A stretch of 64,000 bases of DNA, taken from NCBI RefSeq assembly GCF_903645315.1, contig NZ_CAHJXL010000001.1, forward strand, positions 434,001-498,000. The letters run 5' to 3'. The translations under genes and the position numbers were made by a program. Below are positions 1 through 10,400 of the stretch, piece by piece (position 1 is the first letter of the stretch; each line of letters begins with the position of its first letter). The notes beneath the pieces are model-generated. The model saw only the letters and a program-made list of their open reading frames with translations. It did no database searches and was not told where the DNA came from. This DNA is from Victivallis sp. Marseille-Q1083 (GTDB lineage: Bacteria; Verrucomicrobiota; Lentisphaeria; Victivallales; Victivallaceae).

Positions 1-860
1 TGCAACGTCTGGATCGGGATGTCCTGACCGGTGTTGATCGTCGCATCCTGATTGCGCGACACGACGATATTCGGCGACGAAAGGATTTTGGCGTCCTGGG
101 CATTGAGCAGCCACTGGAACGACAGTTTGATGTTTTCCTTGCCGTTGACGTACGGATACCAGTCCATCATCGCCCCCTGGTTGGGCGCATTGGAGCCGAG
201 CACGCTGGTGGACGCTCCCAGCGACGAGTTCAAATCGGTCGGGCTGCCGGTGCCGGTCTCGCCTTCCTTGGCCTGGTTGAACATCACGCCGAGGTTGCGC
301 TGCATGCCGTCGTTGAACAGAATTTCGACGACCTTGGCTTCCACCAGCACCTGCGGCGCCGGAATATCCATCGCCAGCACCGCTTCCTTGATTTCGTTGA
401 TCCGGCTGCTTTTTTCCTTCAGCACCAGCATATTCTGGCTCGGATTGCTCTCGACGTAGCCGTTGTCGACCAGGCTCTCGACGCTCTTGGCCAACTCCGC
501 CGCATCGGTAAAGCGGCATTGATAGATCAACGTCGACGTCGCCTCCTGCAGATCGGTGCCGTCGGCATTGGGAATGACTTTGAGGTAAGGCTGAACATTT
601 TCACGCTGCTTCAAGATTTTTTTATCGAGGCTGGCCGGCGTCAACAGCGCCTCCAACTGCTCGTAAACCGACTGGACATTGCGCTGCCCCTGCTCGACAT
701 CCGCTTCGGTCCGGACGATCGTCTTGGATTCCGAAGTGGTGGCATCAAAGTCCGGAATCCCCTCCTCCGCTGCCCAGCAACACGCCGGCATCAAAAATGC
801 CGCCAACCAAACTTTCGACCGAAAAACCGCCCTGCTCGTCTTGTTACCCCGGGAACTCAT
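1..860 (-). CDS. Secretin-like outer-membrane protein (GspD/PilQ type), 5' part only
   Basis: The gene starts with ATG at 858-860 and runs off the left edge, so only the first ~286 residues are visible. Residues 1-30 look like a signal peptide ending CCWA-A. A mixed helical segment follows, then an N-type secretin repeat around residues 105-165 (ending SQNMLVLKEKSSRINEI). The start of the secretin core is marked by PAPQVLVEAKVVEI near residue 170, and SSPNIVVSRNQDATINTGQDIPIQT near the edge is the usual secretin strand motif. Secretins form the outer-membrane ring of type II secretion or type IV pilus systems. No inner-membrane or ATPase partner lies beside it here. It is divergent from tyrA across 225 bp. 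The C-terminal pore is outside the window. Confidence 0.85.
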   Translation of the reverse strand, partial: MSSRGNKTSRAVFRSKVWLAAFLMPACCWAAEEGIPDFDATTSESKTIVRTEADVEQGQRNVQSVYEQLEALLTPASLDKKILKQRENVQPYLKVIPNADGTDLQEATSTLIYQCRFTDAAELAKSVESLVDNGYVESNPSQNMLVLKEKSSRINEIKEAVLAMDIPAPQVLVEAKVVEILFNDGMQRNLGVMFNQAKEGETGTGSPTDLNSSLGASTSVLGSNAPNQGAMMDWYPYVNGKENIKLSFQWLLNAQDAKILSSPNIVVSRNQDATINTGQDIPIQTL

Positions 861-1085
861 GACCGATTGTCAACTCCGTGTTTCATAATGGATTAGCAAC
901 AACGTGAAAATACATATAAATTTGATAATAATACCGGAAAAACTTTTTTCAAACCGCTTTATCGTCTGCAATGATAAAAAACCGTTTTTTTTGACTACAA
1001 AATCTCCATTGCCGGATTATAGTATGGCATTGCAAAACTTTTTTAGACACCGGTATGATTCTCCAACCACGCAGAAAAAATTGGA

Positions 1086-1997
1086 ATGATGAACGATAAT
1101 CTACTCTCCGGACGGACCGTCGCCGTCATCGGACTCGGTTTGCTGGGCACTTCGCTGGCGATGGCGGCGCGGCAATTGCCGGTCCGGCTGACCGGCTGGA
1201 CCCGCCGGCGCGAAATCCGCGACTGGGCAGTCGCCGAAAACATCCTCGACGACGCGGCGGCCGAACCGGACGGCCTTCTCAGCCGGGCCGACCTGACCAT
1301 CCTCTGCCTGCCGGTCCCGGCAATCATCGAATTCGGCCGGGCCCATGCCGGCCATTTCCGGCCCGGCGCCGCCGTCACCGACATCGGCAGCGTCAAAGGC
1401 GTCATCGTCGCGGCGCTCGAACCGCTGCTGGCGGCGCACGGCAGCCGTTTTATCGGCAGCCATCCGATGGCCGGCACCGAAAAAAGCGGGCCGAGCGCCG
1501 CGTTTCCAACCTTGTACGCCCATGCCGAAGTGTTCGTCACCCCGACGGCGCAGAGCCATCCGGAAGCCTTGACCCTGGTCGAACAATTCTGGCAGGCGAT
1601 CGGCACGACGACGCACCGGATCGCACCGGAGGCGCACGACATTCTGGTGGCCCACACCAGCCACATCTCCCATCTGCTGGCGATGGCGCTCACCCATGCG
1701 GTGCTGGGCTGCCCGGACGCCGCGGAAAAGGAACAGCGATTTTCCGGCTGCGCGACCGGTTTCCGCGACACGTCGCGCATCGCCTCGTCGTCGCCGGCGA
1801 TGTGGCGGGAAATCATCGAAAACAATCGACCGGCAGTCCTCAATTCGATGGATTCGTTCGAACGCTACTGGCGGGAACTGCGCAAGATGATCGAACAAGG
1901 CGATTTCGACCGCTTCGAATCGGAGTTCGCCGAAAGCAAAACGATGCGGGACGCCTGGATCAAATACAAAAACGACAACTACAACTGCAACTGGTAA
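1086..1997 (+). CDS. tyrA: Prephenate/arogenate dehydrogenase
   Basis: 303 aa. The N-terminal Rossmann fold has GLGLLGTSLA at residues 16-25, and the body matches the TyrA family: SVKG, then SHPMAGTEKSG around residue 125, then the HISHLLAMAL helix of the dimerisation domain. It oxidatively decarboxylates prephenate (or arogenate) in tyrosine synthesis, with NAD(P)+ as hydride acceptor. Length is normal for a monofunctional enzyme; no chorismate mutase or ACT domain is fused. The second ATG at 1089 is an equally possible start. The stop (TAA, 1995-1997) overlaps the next gene's ATG, so the ABC ATPase behind it is probably co-translated even though the functions look unrelated. Confidence 0.9.
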   Translation: MMNDNLLSGRTVAVIGLGLLGTSLAMAARQLPVRLTGWTRRREIRDWAVAENILDDAAAEPDGLLSRADLTILCLPVPAIIEFGRAHAGHFRPGAAVTDIGSVKGVIVAALEPLLAAHGSRFIGSHPMAGTEKSGPSAAFPTLYAHAEVFVTPTAQSHPEALTLVEQFWQAIGTTTHRIAPEAHDILVAHTSHISHLLAMALTHAVLGCPDAAEKEQRFSGCATGFRDTSRIASSSPAMWREIIENNRPAVLNSMDSFERYWRELRKMIEQGDFDRFESEFAESKTMRDAWIKYKNDNYNCNW

Positions 1998-2794
1998 TGC
2001 TTATGTCAGACTCTCCGGTTATTCAAGTGAAAAATGCCACCGTCTACCTCGGCGGCAAGGTTATCCTAAAAGACATCAACTGGCAGCTGAAAGCCGGCGC
2101 CCATCATTTTATCCTCGGCGCCAACGGCGCCGGCAAGACGACGCTGGTCAAAATGCTGATGGGCTACGCCTGGCCGCTTTACGGCGCCCAAATCCAGGTG
2201 CTCGGCCATACCTACGGCCAGGTCAACCTGGCCGAACTGCGCAAGCAGATCGCCTGGGTCAGTCCGTTCATGCAGCAATGGACCAGCCCGGACTGGACGG
2301 CGCTGGAAATGGTCATCTCCGGGCTGGACGGGACGCTCGGCTTGTTCCGCAAATTCACCGACGAGGAAGAAGCCGCCGCGCTGCAGGTCCTGTCGCAACT
2401 CGACGCGGTCAAGCTGCGCGACCGCAAACTGCACAACCTGTCCAGCGGCGAACAGGTCAAAGTCCTGATCGCCCGTTCGCTGATGACCGCGCCCCGGCTG
2501 ATGATCCTCGACGAAGCAAGCGTCTATCTGGACATCACCAGCCGGGAATACCTGCTGAACAACATCGAAGCGATGGCCCGGACGATTCCCGGCCTGACCA
2601 TTCTTTTCATCACCCAGCGCATCGAGGATATCACGCCGGTGTTCACCCGCGGCATGATTCTCTCCCACGGCCAAATCGTCGCCGAGGGCGAACGGGACGA
2701 GGTGCTGACCGAAAAGAATCTGGCCGACGCCTTCAACCTCAATATCAAGCTGGTGCGCAACGCGGCCGGCCGTTTCTGGCCGATCATCGAATAA
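1997..2794 (+). CDS. ABC transporter-type ATPase, single nucleotide-binding domain (ModF/YlmA-like)
   Basis: 265 aa starting at the ATG that overlaps the tyrA stop; ATG at 2003 is an alternative. It has a complete ATPase domain: Walker A GANGAGKTT around residue 38, Q-loop near AWVSPFMQQW, signature LSSGEQVKV and Walker B LMILDEASVYLD. The switch region reads ITQRIEDI, so the usual switch histidine is replaced by glutamine. The C-terminus (GMILSHGQIVAEGERDEVLT) is typical of stand-alone ATP-binding subunits related to ModF. No permease or binding protein is adjacent, so substrate and partners are unknown. Confidence 0.8.
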   Translation: MLMSDSPVIQVKNATVYLGGKVILKDINWQLKAGAHHFILGANGAGKTTLVKMLMGYAWPLYGAQIQVLGHTYGQVNLAELRKQIAWVSPFMQQWTSPDWTALEMVISGLDGTLGLFRKFTDEEEAAALQVLSQLDAVKLRDRKLHNLSSGEQVKVLIARSLMTAPRLMILDEASVYLDITSREYLLNNIEAMARTIPGLTILFITQRIEDITPVFTRGMILSHGQIVAEGERDEVLTEKNLADAFNLNIKLVRNAAGRFWPIIE

Positions 2795-2852
2795 CTCGAC
2801 CGAGGCGGCGCCCGGTTCGTTCCCAGCCGAAACCATGTCAAGGAGTTGCAAA

Positions 2853-3104
2853 ATGCCGGAACCCGATGAAAATGAAATCAAACGTCTGTTGCTGGAAGTC
2901 GAAATGGCGGAAAAAGACCTGCCGAACGATTACCCGGATTGGGCGCGGGCGCGCCGCTGGCTGCTGTGCGGCGCACTGCCGATGATCGTCATCCTGCTCG
3001 GAATCGGCCTCGCCGGCCTGCTGGCCTGGAACTATCTGCTCTTCATCGGCGGAACGGCAATTCTGCTGTGCGGCGGCCTGGGCGCCTGCTATCCGCAGAA
3101 ATGA
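2853..3104 (+). CDS. Small two-TM membrane protein, unknown function
   Basis: 83 aa. The start is set by AGGAG at 2841-2845, eight bases before ATG 2853; an upstream ATG at 2835 lacks such a site. A charged N-terminal helix (EIKRLLLEVEMAEKDL) is followed by two closely spaced hydrophobic segments at about residues 43-61 and 63-79. Its stop overlaps the ATG of the helicase gene (ATGA at 3101-3104), so it is probably translationally coupled to that gene. I do not recognise the family. The topology suggests a helical hairpin in the inner membrane with the charged tail in the cytoplasm. Confidence 0.7.
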   Translation: MPEPDENEIKRLLLEVEMAEKDLPNDYPDWARARRWLLCGALPMIVILLGIGLAGLLAWNYLLFIGGTAILLCGGLGACYPQK

Positions 3105-4495
3105 CCGCCATGCCGGAATCCCCCCTCCTCGTCCGCTTCATCCAGGGCACCCTCGTCGTCGAAAACTGCGACTACGCCCGACTGCCGCTCGCCGTGCGGA
3201 TGCTGGTCAAGTTCGACGAACGCATCCAAGCCGGCCGGGCCCGCGCCTGCGATTACGCCGCGTTGATGCTGGCGCTGCGGGCCGCCGAACTGGCGGTCGA
3301 GGACCAGGCCGCCGAATTCGCGCCGCTGGCGCTGACGCTGCACGGCAGCTTTCAACCGCGGCCGCACCAGGCGACCGCATTCCAACGCTGGCGCGAAGCC
3401 GGTTACCGGGCGCTCGTCGCCCTGCCGACCGGCTCCGGCAAAACCTTTCTGGCGGTGCTGGCGATCCACCGTCTGCAGCGGCCGACGCTGGTGATGGTGC
3501 CGACCATCGACCTGGTTCAGCAATGGGCATCGACCCTGCAGCGCTTCTTTCAAATTCCGATCGGGCTGCTGGGCGGCGGCGCCCGCCAGATCGAGTCGAT
3601 CACCGTCAGCACCTATGATTCCGCCGTGCTGAACATGGAATTTCTCGGCAATCAATTCGCTTTCCTGGTATTCGACGAGTGTCATCACCTGCCGGGCGCC
3701 GTCAACCGGACCGCGGCGGCGATGTCGCTGGCCCCCTACCGGCTCGGGCTGACCGCCACGCCGGAGGTCGGCGCCGAGCAGGAGGCGGTGCTGCACGATC
3801 TGATCGGACCGCTCGCCTGCCAAATTCACATCGACGAACTGGAAGGCCAGGTGCTCGCCCCCTACCGGACCATCCCGGTCGAACTCTCGCTGGATGCCGA
3901 AGAAAAGGAGCAGTACGTCGCCAAGCGGGCCATTTACACCGATTTCCTCAAGCGTCATCAGATCAGCTTCCGTTCGCCGGACGACTGGCGGCGTTTTCTC
4001 GGCTTGTGCGCCCGGCTGCCGGACGGCAAAGCGGTATTCGACGCTTTTCTGGAACAGCGCCGCATCGCCCGCAGCGGCCGGGCCAAAATCCGGGCGGTCT
4101 GGGAACTGCTGCAGCAACATGCCGGCGAGCAGATCATCATCTTCACCGCCGACAATGCCACCGCCTATCAACTGGGCCGGGAATTTTTCCTGCCGGTGCT
4201 GACCCACCACACCAAACTGGTCGAACGCAAAGCGATGCTGGAAGCGTTCCGTTCCGGGCGCTGGCCGGTGCTGGTCACCAGCAAAGTGCTGAACGAAGGC
4301 GTCGACGTGCCGGAAGCCAACATCGCCATCATTCTTTCCGGTTCCGGCAGCATCCGGGAACACGTCCAGCGGCTCGGCCGGATCCTGCGGGCCGCCCCCG
4401 GCAAAGAGGCGATCCTTTACGAGCTCTTAAATGCCGACACGGCGGAAATTTACGTCAGCCGCCGCCGCCGCGAACACCGCGCCTACCGCCACTAA
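3101..4495 (+). CDS. XPB/Ssl2-type DEAD/DEAH-box helicase
   Basis: 464 aa from ATG 3101 (alternative ATG 3110). Superfamily-2 motifs are complete and in order: Q-like PRPHQATAF, motif I PTGSGKT, motif Ia MVPTIDLVQQW, motif II FDECHH, motif III LTATPE, motif V (TSKVLNEGVDVPEA) and motif VI QRLGRILR. The N-terminal ~85 residues form a small damage-recognition-like segment as in bacterial XPB homologues. It should unwind or translocate on duplex DNA using ATP; bacterial XPB-like helicases are linked to DNA repair, but no repair partner (such as a Bax1-like nuclease) is adjacent. The start overlaps the stop of the small membrane protein gene. Confidence 0.85.
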   Translation: MTAMPESPLLVRFIQGTLVVENCDYARLPLAVRMLVKFDERIQAGRARACDYAALMLALRAAELAVEDQAAEFAPLALTLHGSFQPRPHQATAFQRWREAGYRALVALPTGSGKTFLAVLAIHRLQRPTLVMVPTIDLVQQWASTLQRFFQIPIGLLGGGARQIESITVSTYDSAVLNMEFLGNQFAFLVFDECHHLPGAVNRTAAAMSLAPYRLGLTATPEVGAEQEAVLHDLIGPLACQIHIDELEGQVLAPYRTIPVELSLDAEEKEQYVAKRAIYTDFLKRHQISFRSPDDWRRFLGLCARLPDGKAVFDAFLEQRRIARSGRAKIRAVWELLQQHAGEQIIIFTADNATAYQLGREFFLPVLTHHTKLVERKAMLEAFRSGRWPVLVTSKVLNEGVDVPEANIAIILSGSGSIREHVQRLGRILRAAPGKEAILYELLNADTAEIYVSRRRREHRAYRH

Positions 4496-4524
4496 ATCGG
4501 CGGGAAGTCGACCGCCCGTATTGA

Positions 4525-5376
4525 TCACTCGATCTCCGGCGGCCAGGAAATCAGCCACAAATTCGGACGGCCGTCAGTGACGGCGGTAAAAAGCAACTGG
4601 CGGCCGTCCGGAGAAAAAGCCGGCGGATAACGGCCGTCGAGTTCCGCCGACAACTCGACGGCGACACCGTCTTCCAGCGTCAGGCAGAACAACTTCGCCC
4701 GCTCCGGCGCCTCTCCGGACGCATAGAGCAGTTGGCGGCCGTCCGGCGTGAATACCGGAGCGTAAACACCGACTTTGCCCGTCCCGCCGAATCCTTCCAG
4801 CAAATGCCGCAGCTTGCCGGTGGCAATCTCAATGACTTCCAAAACCGGACGCTCCGCTTCTCGCCGCTCGACGACCGCCAGACGGCCGTCCGGAGAAACC
4901 GCCAGCGTATGATCCGGCAATTCGAACGCCGGCTCGACGAAATCCCGTTGATTCAGGTCATATGCCTGGGTCACCGCTTCGGCGGCCCAGTAAATCAGCC
5001 CGCCCGGCAGAACCACCGCCGGCCCGTCCGGCGTGGCTTTGTCGGTAAAATCCCGGCTCTGCCGGTCGGACGGCCGGAAGTATTCCAATACCGGGAAATG
5101 CCCCGGCGCCAGAAAGAGAATCCATTCGCTGTCCGGCACCCGCTGCAGCTTATCCCCCCTGACGCCAACCGCAACCGTTTCCAGCGTTTCCAGATTGCCG
5201 AGCCGCAGTTCCTCTTCCCCGTTTGTCCCCCTGGCCACATAGACAATTTCTCCGCCGTCCGGCGCAAAAACGCCATTCCAGCCGCCATCCGGCGTCACGC
5301 ACCGCGGCAGTTCGGACCACGCCGCCATTCCCATCAGCAATCCACCAACCATTCCGTACCAGCCGGCCCGTTTCAT
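4525..5376 (-). CDS. Secreted TolB-like beta-propeller (PD40 repeat) protein
   Basis: 283 aa with AAAGGAG just before ATG 5374-5376. A signal peptide (MKRAGWYGMVGGLLMGMAAWS) is followed by PD40/WD40-like repeats recognisable by blocks such as VFAPDGGEIVYVA, AVSPDGRLAVVE, VFTPDGRQLLYAS and AFSPDGRQLLFTA. These are the repeats of TolB-type propellers, which bind periplasmic or surface partners. It is shorter than true TolB and no Tol/Pal genes are nearby, so it should not be called tolB. It is convergent with the helicase gene and divergent from mnmA. Confidence 0.75.
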   Translation of the reverse strand: MKRAGWYGMVGGLLMGMAAWSELPRCVTPDGGWNGVFAPDGGEIVYVARGTNGEEELRLGNLETLETVAVGVRGDKLQRVPDSEWILFLAPGHFPVLEYFRPSDRQSRDFTDKATPDGPAVVLPGGLIYWAAEAVTQAYDLNQRDFVEPAFELPDHTLAVSPDGRLAVVERREAERPVLEVIEIATGKLRHLLEGFGGTGKVGVYAPVFTPDGRQLLYASGEAPERAKLFCLTLEDGVAVELSAELDGRYPPAFSPDGRQLLFTAVTDGRPNLWLISWPPEIE

Positions 5377-5537
5377 CGTTGCTCCTTTCCCAGTCAGACA
5401 TCAGCAATCAACCCGTCATTATTTCCCGGTAATATGTCCGGCGTTTCGGGGGTTGTCAAATTTGAACTGCCGCCCAAACCGGAGTATTTTATTTAAGAAG
5501 AAAACAAACGATCAATGCCAAGGACCATCGCCTGCTT

Positions 5538-6623
5538 ATGACCACGCGTCCCAAACCCAAAATCATCGCCGCACTGTCCGGCGGCGTCGACTCTTCGGTC
5601 GCCGCGGCGCTCTACCAGCGCCGGGGCTACGAAGTCATCGGCGCCACCCTGCGGCTGAAACATCCCGATCCGGCATTTTCCGCCGCCCAGACCTGCGCTT
5701 CCCGCAGTGACCAGGAAGCAGTCGAGCAAGTGTGCGCCAAACTGGGCATCGAACACGTTTATCTCGATGAATACGCCGATTTCGCCGCCCGGGTCCTGCG
5801 CCCGGCCTATGACGAATACGCCGCCGGCCGCACCCCCAATCCCTGCTGCTGGTGCAATCCGCGCCTCAAATTCGGCAAACTGCTGGCGCTCGCCGAAACG
5901 CGCGGCGCCGCGGGCCTCATCACCGGTCATTACGCCCGGCTGGTGCGGACCGGCGACACCGTCCGGCTGCGGCGCGGCAGCGATCCGAACAAAGACCAGA
6001 CCTATTTTCTCTACCGGCTGAGCGCCGAACAGTTGAACCGGCTTCATTTTCCGATCGGCGAGCTCGACAAAGCGACGGTCCGCGCTGTCGCCCGGCAGTT
6101 CGACCTGAAAAATTCCGAGAAAAAAGACAGCCAGGACGCCTGTTTCAACGTGCCGGGCGAGTGTTTCGCCGAAACGCTGCGCCGCCTGTTCGGCGCCGAG
6201 CCCCGGCCAGGTCATTTCCTTTACCACGGCAAGGTCGTCGGCCGCCATGCCGGCATTCACCGGTACACAATCGGCCAGCGCAAAGGGCTTGGCGTCGCCC
6301 TCGGCATTCCGGCTTACGTCCGAAGCATCGATCCCCTGTCCGGCGATATTGAACTGACCACCGACGGCGACGAACTGCTGACCGGCCGTTTCGAAGTGCA
6401 TGACTGGCACCGGCAGTCCGCCCGGGAGGACTGGACCACCCCGCGGGAATGCCTCGTGCAGATCCGTTACCGCAGCCGGGCGGTTCCCGCCCGGCTGGAA
6501 CCGTTGACCGCCACCAGTTGCCAAGTCACGCTGCAAACGCCGCAACGGGCGGTGACGCCGGGCCAGGCCGCCGTTTTTTACGACGGGGAATTCCTGCTCG
6601 GCGGCGGCGTCATCGTTTTGTAA
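5538..6623 (+). CDS. mnmA: tRNA-specific 2-thiouridylase MnmA
   Basis: 361 aa. It has the PP-loop SGGVDSS at residues 14-20, the catalytic cysteine in RTPNPCCWC (C102) and the second redox cysteine in SQDACF (C201). GQRKGLGVA and the C-terminal beta-barrel (AVFYDGEFLLGGGVI) are family hallmarks. The enzyme activates U34 of tRNA(Lys/Glu/Gln) with ATP and transfers sulfur to give s2U34 in the cytoplasm. It starts 161 bp from the divergent TolB-like gene and is followed 15 bp later by rlmH, giving an RNA-modification pair. Confidence 0.95.
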   Translation: MTTRPKPKIIAALSGGVDSSVAAALYQRRGYEVIGATLRLKHPDPAFSAAQTCASRSDQEAVEQVCAKLGIEHVYLDEYADFAARVLRPAYDEYAAGRTPNPCCWCNPRLKFGKLLALAETRGAAGLITGHYARLVRTGDTVRLRRGSDPNKDQTYFLYRLSAEQLNRLHFPIGELDKATVRAVARQFDLKNSEKKDSQDACFNVPGECFAETLRRLFGAEPRPGHFLYHGKVVGRHAGIHRYTIGQRKGLGVALGIPAYVRSIDPLSGDIELTTDGDELLTGRFEVHDWHRQSAREDWTTPRECLVQIRYRSRAVPARLEPLTATSCQVTLQTPQRAVTPGQAAVFYDGEFLLGGGVIVL

Positions 6624-6638
6624 CGAAAGAACTTCACC

Positions 6639-7073
6639 ATGCTGTTCAAGCTCATTTCCATCGGCAGATTCAAGGATCGCCACCTGCAGGCCAAAGCGGA
6701 AGAATTCCTCAAATGGCTGTCGCCCTACGCCAAAGTCGAACTGCTCGAGCTGCGCGACTCGACCAAAGAAAAAGAGTCGCAGGCCATTCTGAAAGCGCTG
6801 GACAAAAGCAAAGAGTTCGTCATCGTCCTCAGCGAGGAAGGCCGGGAATGCACTTCGGTGGAATTTGCCGGCTTATTGAACCGGATCGACCGCAAAATCA
6901 CCTTCGTCATCGGCGGCCCTTACGGCATGACGCCGGAATTGAAAGCGCAGGCTGACCTGCTGCTTTCGCTGTCGAAGCTGACATTCACCCATGAGATGGC
7001 CAGACTGTTCCTGTTGGAGCAGCTCTACCGGGCAATTTCGATCACCAACGGCGGTAAATATCACAACATCTGA
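6639..7073 (+). CDS. rlmH: 23S rRNA (pseudouridine1915-N3)-methyltransferase RlmH
   Basis: 144 aa, the usual RlmH (SPOUT) length is about 155. The trefoil-knot signature is clear: VIVLSEEGRECTSVEFA, then FVIGGPYGMTPEL, then the C-terminal LSLSKLTFTHEMARLFLLEQLYRA and the final YHNI. It methylates pseudouridine 1915 in helix 69 of 23S rRNA on the assembled 70S ribosome using S-adenosylmethionine. It lies 15 bp after mnmA and is probably in the same transcript. Confidence 0.95.
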   Translation: MLFKLISIGRFKDRHLQAKAEEFLKWLSPYAKVELLELRDSTKEKESQAILKALDKSKEFVIVLSEEGRECTSVEFAGLLNRIDRKITFVIGGPYGMTPELKAQADLLLSLSKLTFTHEMARLFLLEQLYRAISITNGGKYHNI

Positions 7074-7410
7074 TCCGGTTTCGCCATTCCATCATCATTC
7101 ACGCCAGGAGCAGTTTTTTGGCCTCCCTTCCCGGGCCGCCGCTCCGCCGGTTCGGGCGTCGGCAGGCGCCGGAATACCGGCGGCGCATCAATTCGAAAAA
7201 ACACCACCCCGGATATGTGGCCGAACAACTCGGCTTCCTGCAAAAAAACCGGGACCGGTCCGGCGAACACCCTCATATTCACCATCCCGATCCCGGTAAC
7301 CGCCATGCCGATTTTTCACATTTACCCGATGGAACCCAAACAGAACTTTTTCATGGAATGCATGGCGGGCCAGGAGACACAATTACCCCGTCCTTTCCCT
7401 CTTTCTCACC
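7074..7410. other. Intergenic stretch without a supportable gene
   Basis: This 337-bp gap lies between the rlmH stop and the stop of the convergent chelatase-like gene. Short open frames exist on both strands, but none has a good ribosome-binding site, a recognisable motif or a sensible amino-acid composition. I see no strong terminator hairpin with a T-run and no RNA gene. It may be decayed coding sequence, since the GC-rich, frame-biased style resembles the neighbouring genes. Confidence 0.4.
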
Positions 7411-10400
7411 TCATTCATGCTCATCTCCCTTTCGTTTGCGCAACAGCGCAAACAAAGAAATCAGAATCGCCGCTCCGATAAAGCAGAAAACGACGCAATT
7501 GTCCTTCAGCAACCGCTCCACCGTCTCCACCGTCTCATGCTTCTGCTCTTTGAGCTTCAAGCCCCGCACTTCCTCCTGAGCCTCCGCCGCCGTACCCCGG
7601 TTGCGGATGGCATCAAGTGTGGAACGGTAATTCTCCAGCAGCGCCGGGTCAACAAGCTGCTGCTCGATCATTTCCCTGAGCTTGGCGTTGTCGCAGACGA
7701 ATCCACTGCAGCCGGCGCCGTGATCCCGGACCAGTTCGACATGCAGTTCGGCAATCTCCCGGATCGTCTCGGCATCGGCATTCCACAGGCCTTTGCGGAC
7801 CGTTTCGAGCATGACAGCCGTCATTTCCTGCAGCGCATAAGGATTTTTCGCCTCGAAATAGGCCCGCATATTCAACTGCAGCGCGTCGTCGATATAAACG
7901 TGCTTGTACTCTTCCCAGAGGTGATCCTTGATCATGTCCGGCTTCATCACCTCCCAGCCGTAGGTGTTGCGGAATGCCTCGGCAAAGCTGCCCGCCGCCG
8001 ACGGCCCTTCCTCCATCATCTCGATGATGAATTTCGGGTTGAGCAGCGTCGTCCGCGCTTCCGCCATCGCCGCCCGGCCGGCTTCCTGGATCACCGCCCG
8101 GCCCGGAGTCCGCAAATCGTTGAAATAGGCATCCGGTTCCCTGCCGGTGACATTTTTCACCGCCAGATTCATGCCGCCCATGAACTCATAAACATGGTCG
8201 AGCGACAGCGGACCGTAACTGTTGCTGGAACGCGGCTGGACCACCGTATCGGTATTGGTCAATTGCGCCGCAAACACCCCCGGCACCTGTTCGCCCCAAT
8301 GCCCGTCGGTATAAAGCGCCCCCATGTTGTTCAGATAACGGTCGGCAATCGCCGCGGAATCCTCCCAGCGGTCGCCGGCTTCGACCATCCCCATGACGCC
8401 GGTGCCGAAATTGCCGTCGACGCCGCCGAAGATCCGGGCGTCGGCCAGTTCCTTGGCCTGCTGCGGCGGCAATCCACCGGCCAGCATCGCTTTCAACGCC
8501 GCTTCCGAACCTTCGGAGACGTAATTGCCGTATTCGCCGGCCGGGTCGGCGGCCGCCAGCCGGACCGCCTTGTCGATCAACGACATCCGGCTCGACGCGG
8601 CGCTGCGGAACTGTCCAGAAGTCTGAACGACGACGTCGATCCGCGGCCGCTTCAGCTCTTCCAGCGGAATCAATCTGACATCCAGTACCCGGCCACGGGA
8701 ATCCCAGACCGGTTCGACGCCGAGCAGGAAGAAGATCTCCCCGATGTTGGTCCCGCTGCTGCGGATGAATTCTCCACCCCACAGCGTAAACGCCACCTTC
8801 TTCGGATATTCACCGGTCGCTTTCCGTTTTTCCGCCAGCAACGCTTCTCCAAGCAGCCTGCCGACCGCATAGCTTTCCCGGGTCGGGGTCCGCTCCGGAT
8901 CGACGCCGTACAGATTGCGGCCGGTCGGTACCGTCGACGGGTTGCCGACCGGATCGCCGCCGGGACTCGGCGCCAGATAACCGCCGTTGAAAGCATTCAC
9001 CAGCGCGGCCAATTCCGCCTCGGTCGATTGCAGCAGCGCCTGCCGCGCTTCGACGCCGGTCAAAACGGCCTGCCGGTAGGAATTCCCGGGAGTGTCCGGT
9101 AATTTCTTCTGCGACGCCGTCATCCCGGCGGCGACTGCCGCAGCCGGTTCCCGCAACGCCTGCTCCAGCGCTTCCCGGGCCGGCGTCAGATACTCCTTTT
9201 CATACCAGACCATATCGTCGCGCGCCTCTTTTGCCGCTTTGCCGGCCGCAACATCCGCTTGAAAACGGACATCGGCGACATGATCGACGCTCATCAGCAC
9301 GGCGGTTTCAGCCGCCTCGGCCCCGGAATAAGGCCGGCCGATGACATACAAGCCGCGGTTGACTTTGCTGTGCTCCAATTCATGCAGATAATTATGCAAC
9401 CGGCGTTCGTCTTCTCCGGTCAGCACCCCTTGTTTGAACTCCTCACTCAACGGCAATTCGTCATCGATCTTCTGTTCTTTCACCTTGGCGACAATCGAGT
9501 GAGCGTACTCCTCTTTCAGCAGCGGATTTTCCGCCATCTCCCGGTTGTGCAGCAACTCGTCGAGCGCGTGCAGTTCTCCATACAGCCCGGCGTTCATGAA
9601 CGGCGCCGTCAGGTGGCTGACCATCGTCGCATAGCTGCGGCGCTTGGCCACCAGCGCTTCACCGATGTTGTTGATAACATACAGATAATAGTGCGGCATC
9701 TCACCGATCAATACATCCGGCCAGTCATGACTGGAAAGCGCCACATTTTTCCACGGCGTGAATTCCAGGCTGCCGTGGGTGCCGAAGTGCAGCAACGCGT
9801 CCGCCTGGAAACCGTAGCGAATCCACAAATAGGTGGCCAGATAACTGTGCGGCGGCGGCGCTTTGACGCCATGCACCAGCTTTTCACTGTCATCGCCGGT
9901 GCCCGGCATCATCTGCGGCAGCAGAACGATATTGCCGAAGCGCACCACGCCGAGCGCCAGATAATTCTGATTGTCGCGCCGGAAATTGAAATAATTGCCG
10001 GGCGCCGGCCCGAATTTCTCCTCGACGGAACGATAGAGGTCTTCCGGTATCGCCTGTTTCACCCATTGCAGATAAGTTTCCGGCACAATTAATTCCAGTT
10101 CGGCCGACGCCAGGAATTTTTCCATCGCGCCTTCGGCATAAGTGCCGAAAATGGCGGCATTGTCCTGGATTTTCCGCAGCAAATCCGCCGCCTTCTCCGG
10201 CAGTTCGCCGGTCGTATAGCCGGCCGCCTGCAATTTCCGCAGCGTATTCAGCAACGAATCGCCGACTTCCAGGCCGCCGGCCTCCAGCGCATTCTGACCC
10301 GGCCCTTTGTAATAAACGATAGCGATTTTTTTATCGGCGTTGTCCTTGCGCTGCAAGGTCAGGGTCTTCCGAACCAGATCGGCAAACCGTTCCACCCGGT

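Noticed and set aside
5374-5537. The TolB-like protein as part of a Tol-Pal system
   Set aside because: Too short for TolB and no tolQ, tolR, tolA or pal nearby; the ExbB-like gene at 11.7-12.3 kb belongs to the chelatase operon.
7417-9102. A 561-codon plus-strand open frame inside the CobN-like gene
   Set aside because: Antisense shadow of a well-supported 1333-aa gene; Arg/His/Gln-rich, no recognisable motif.
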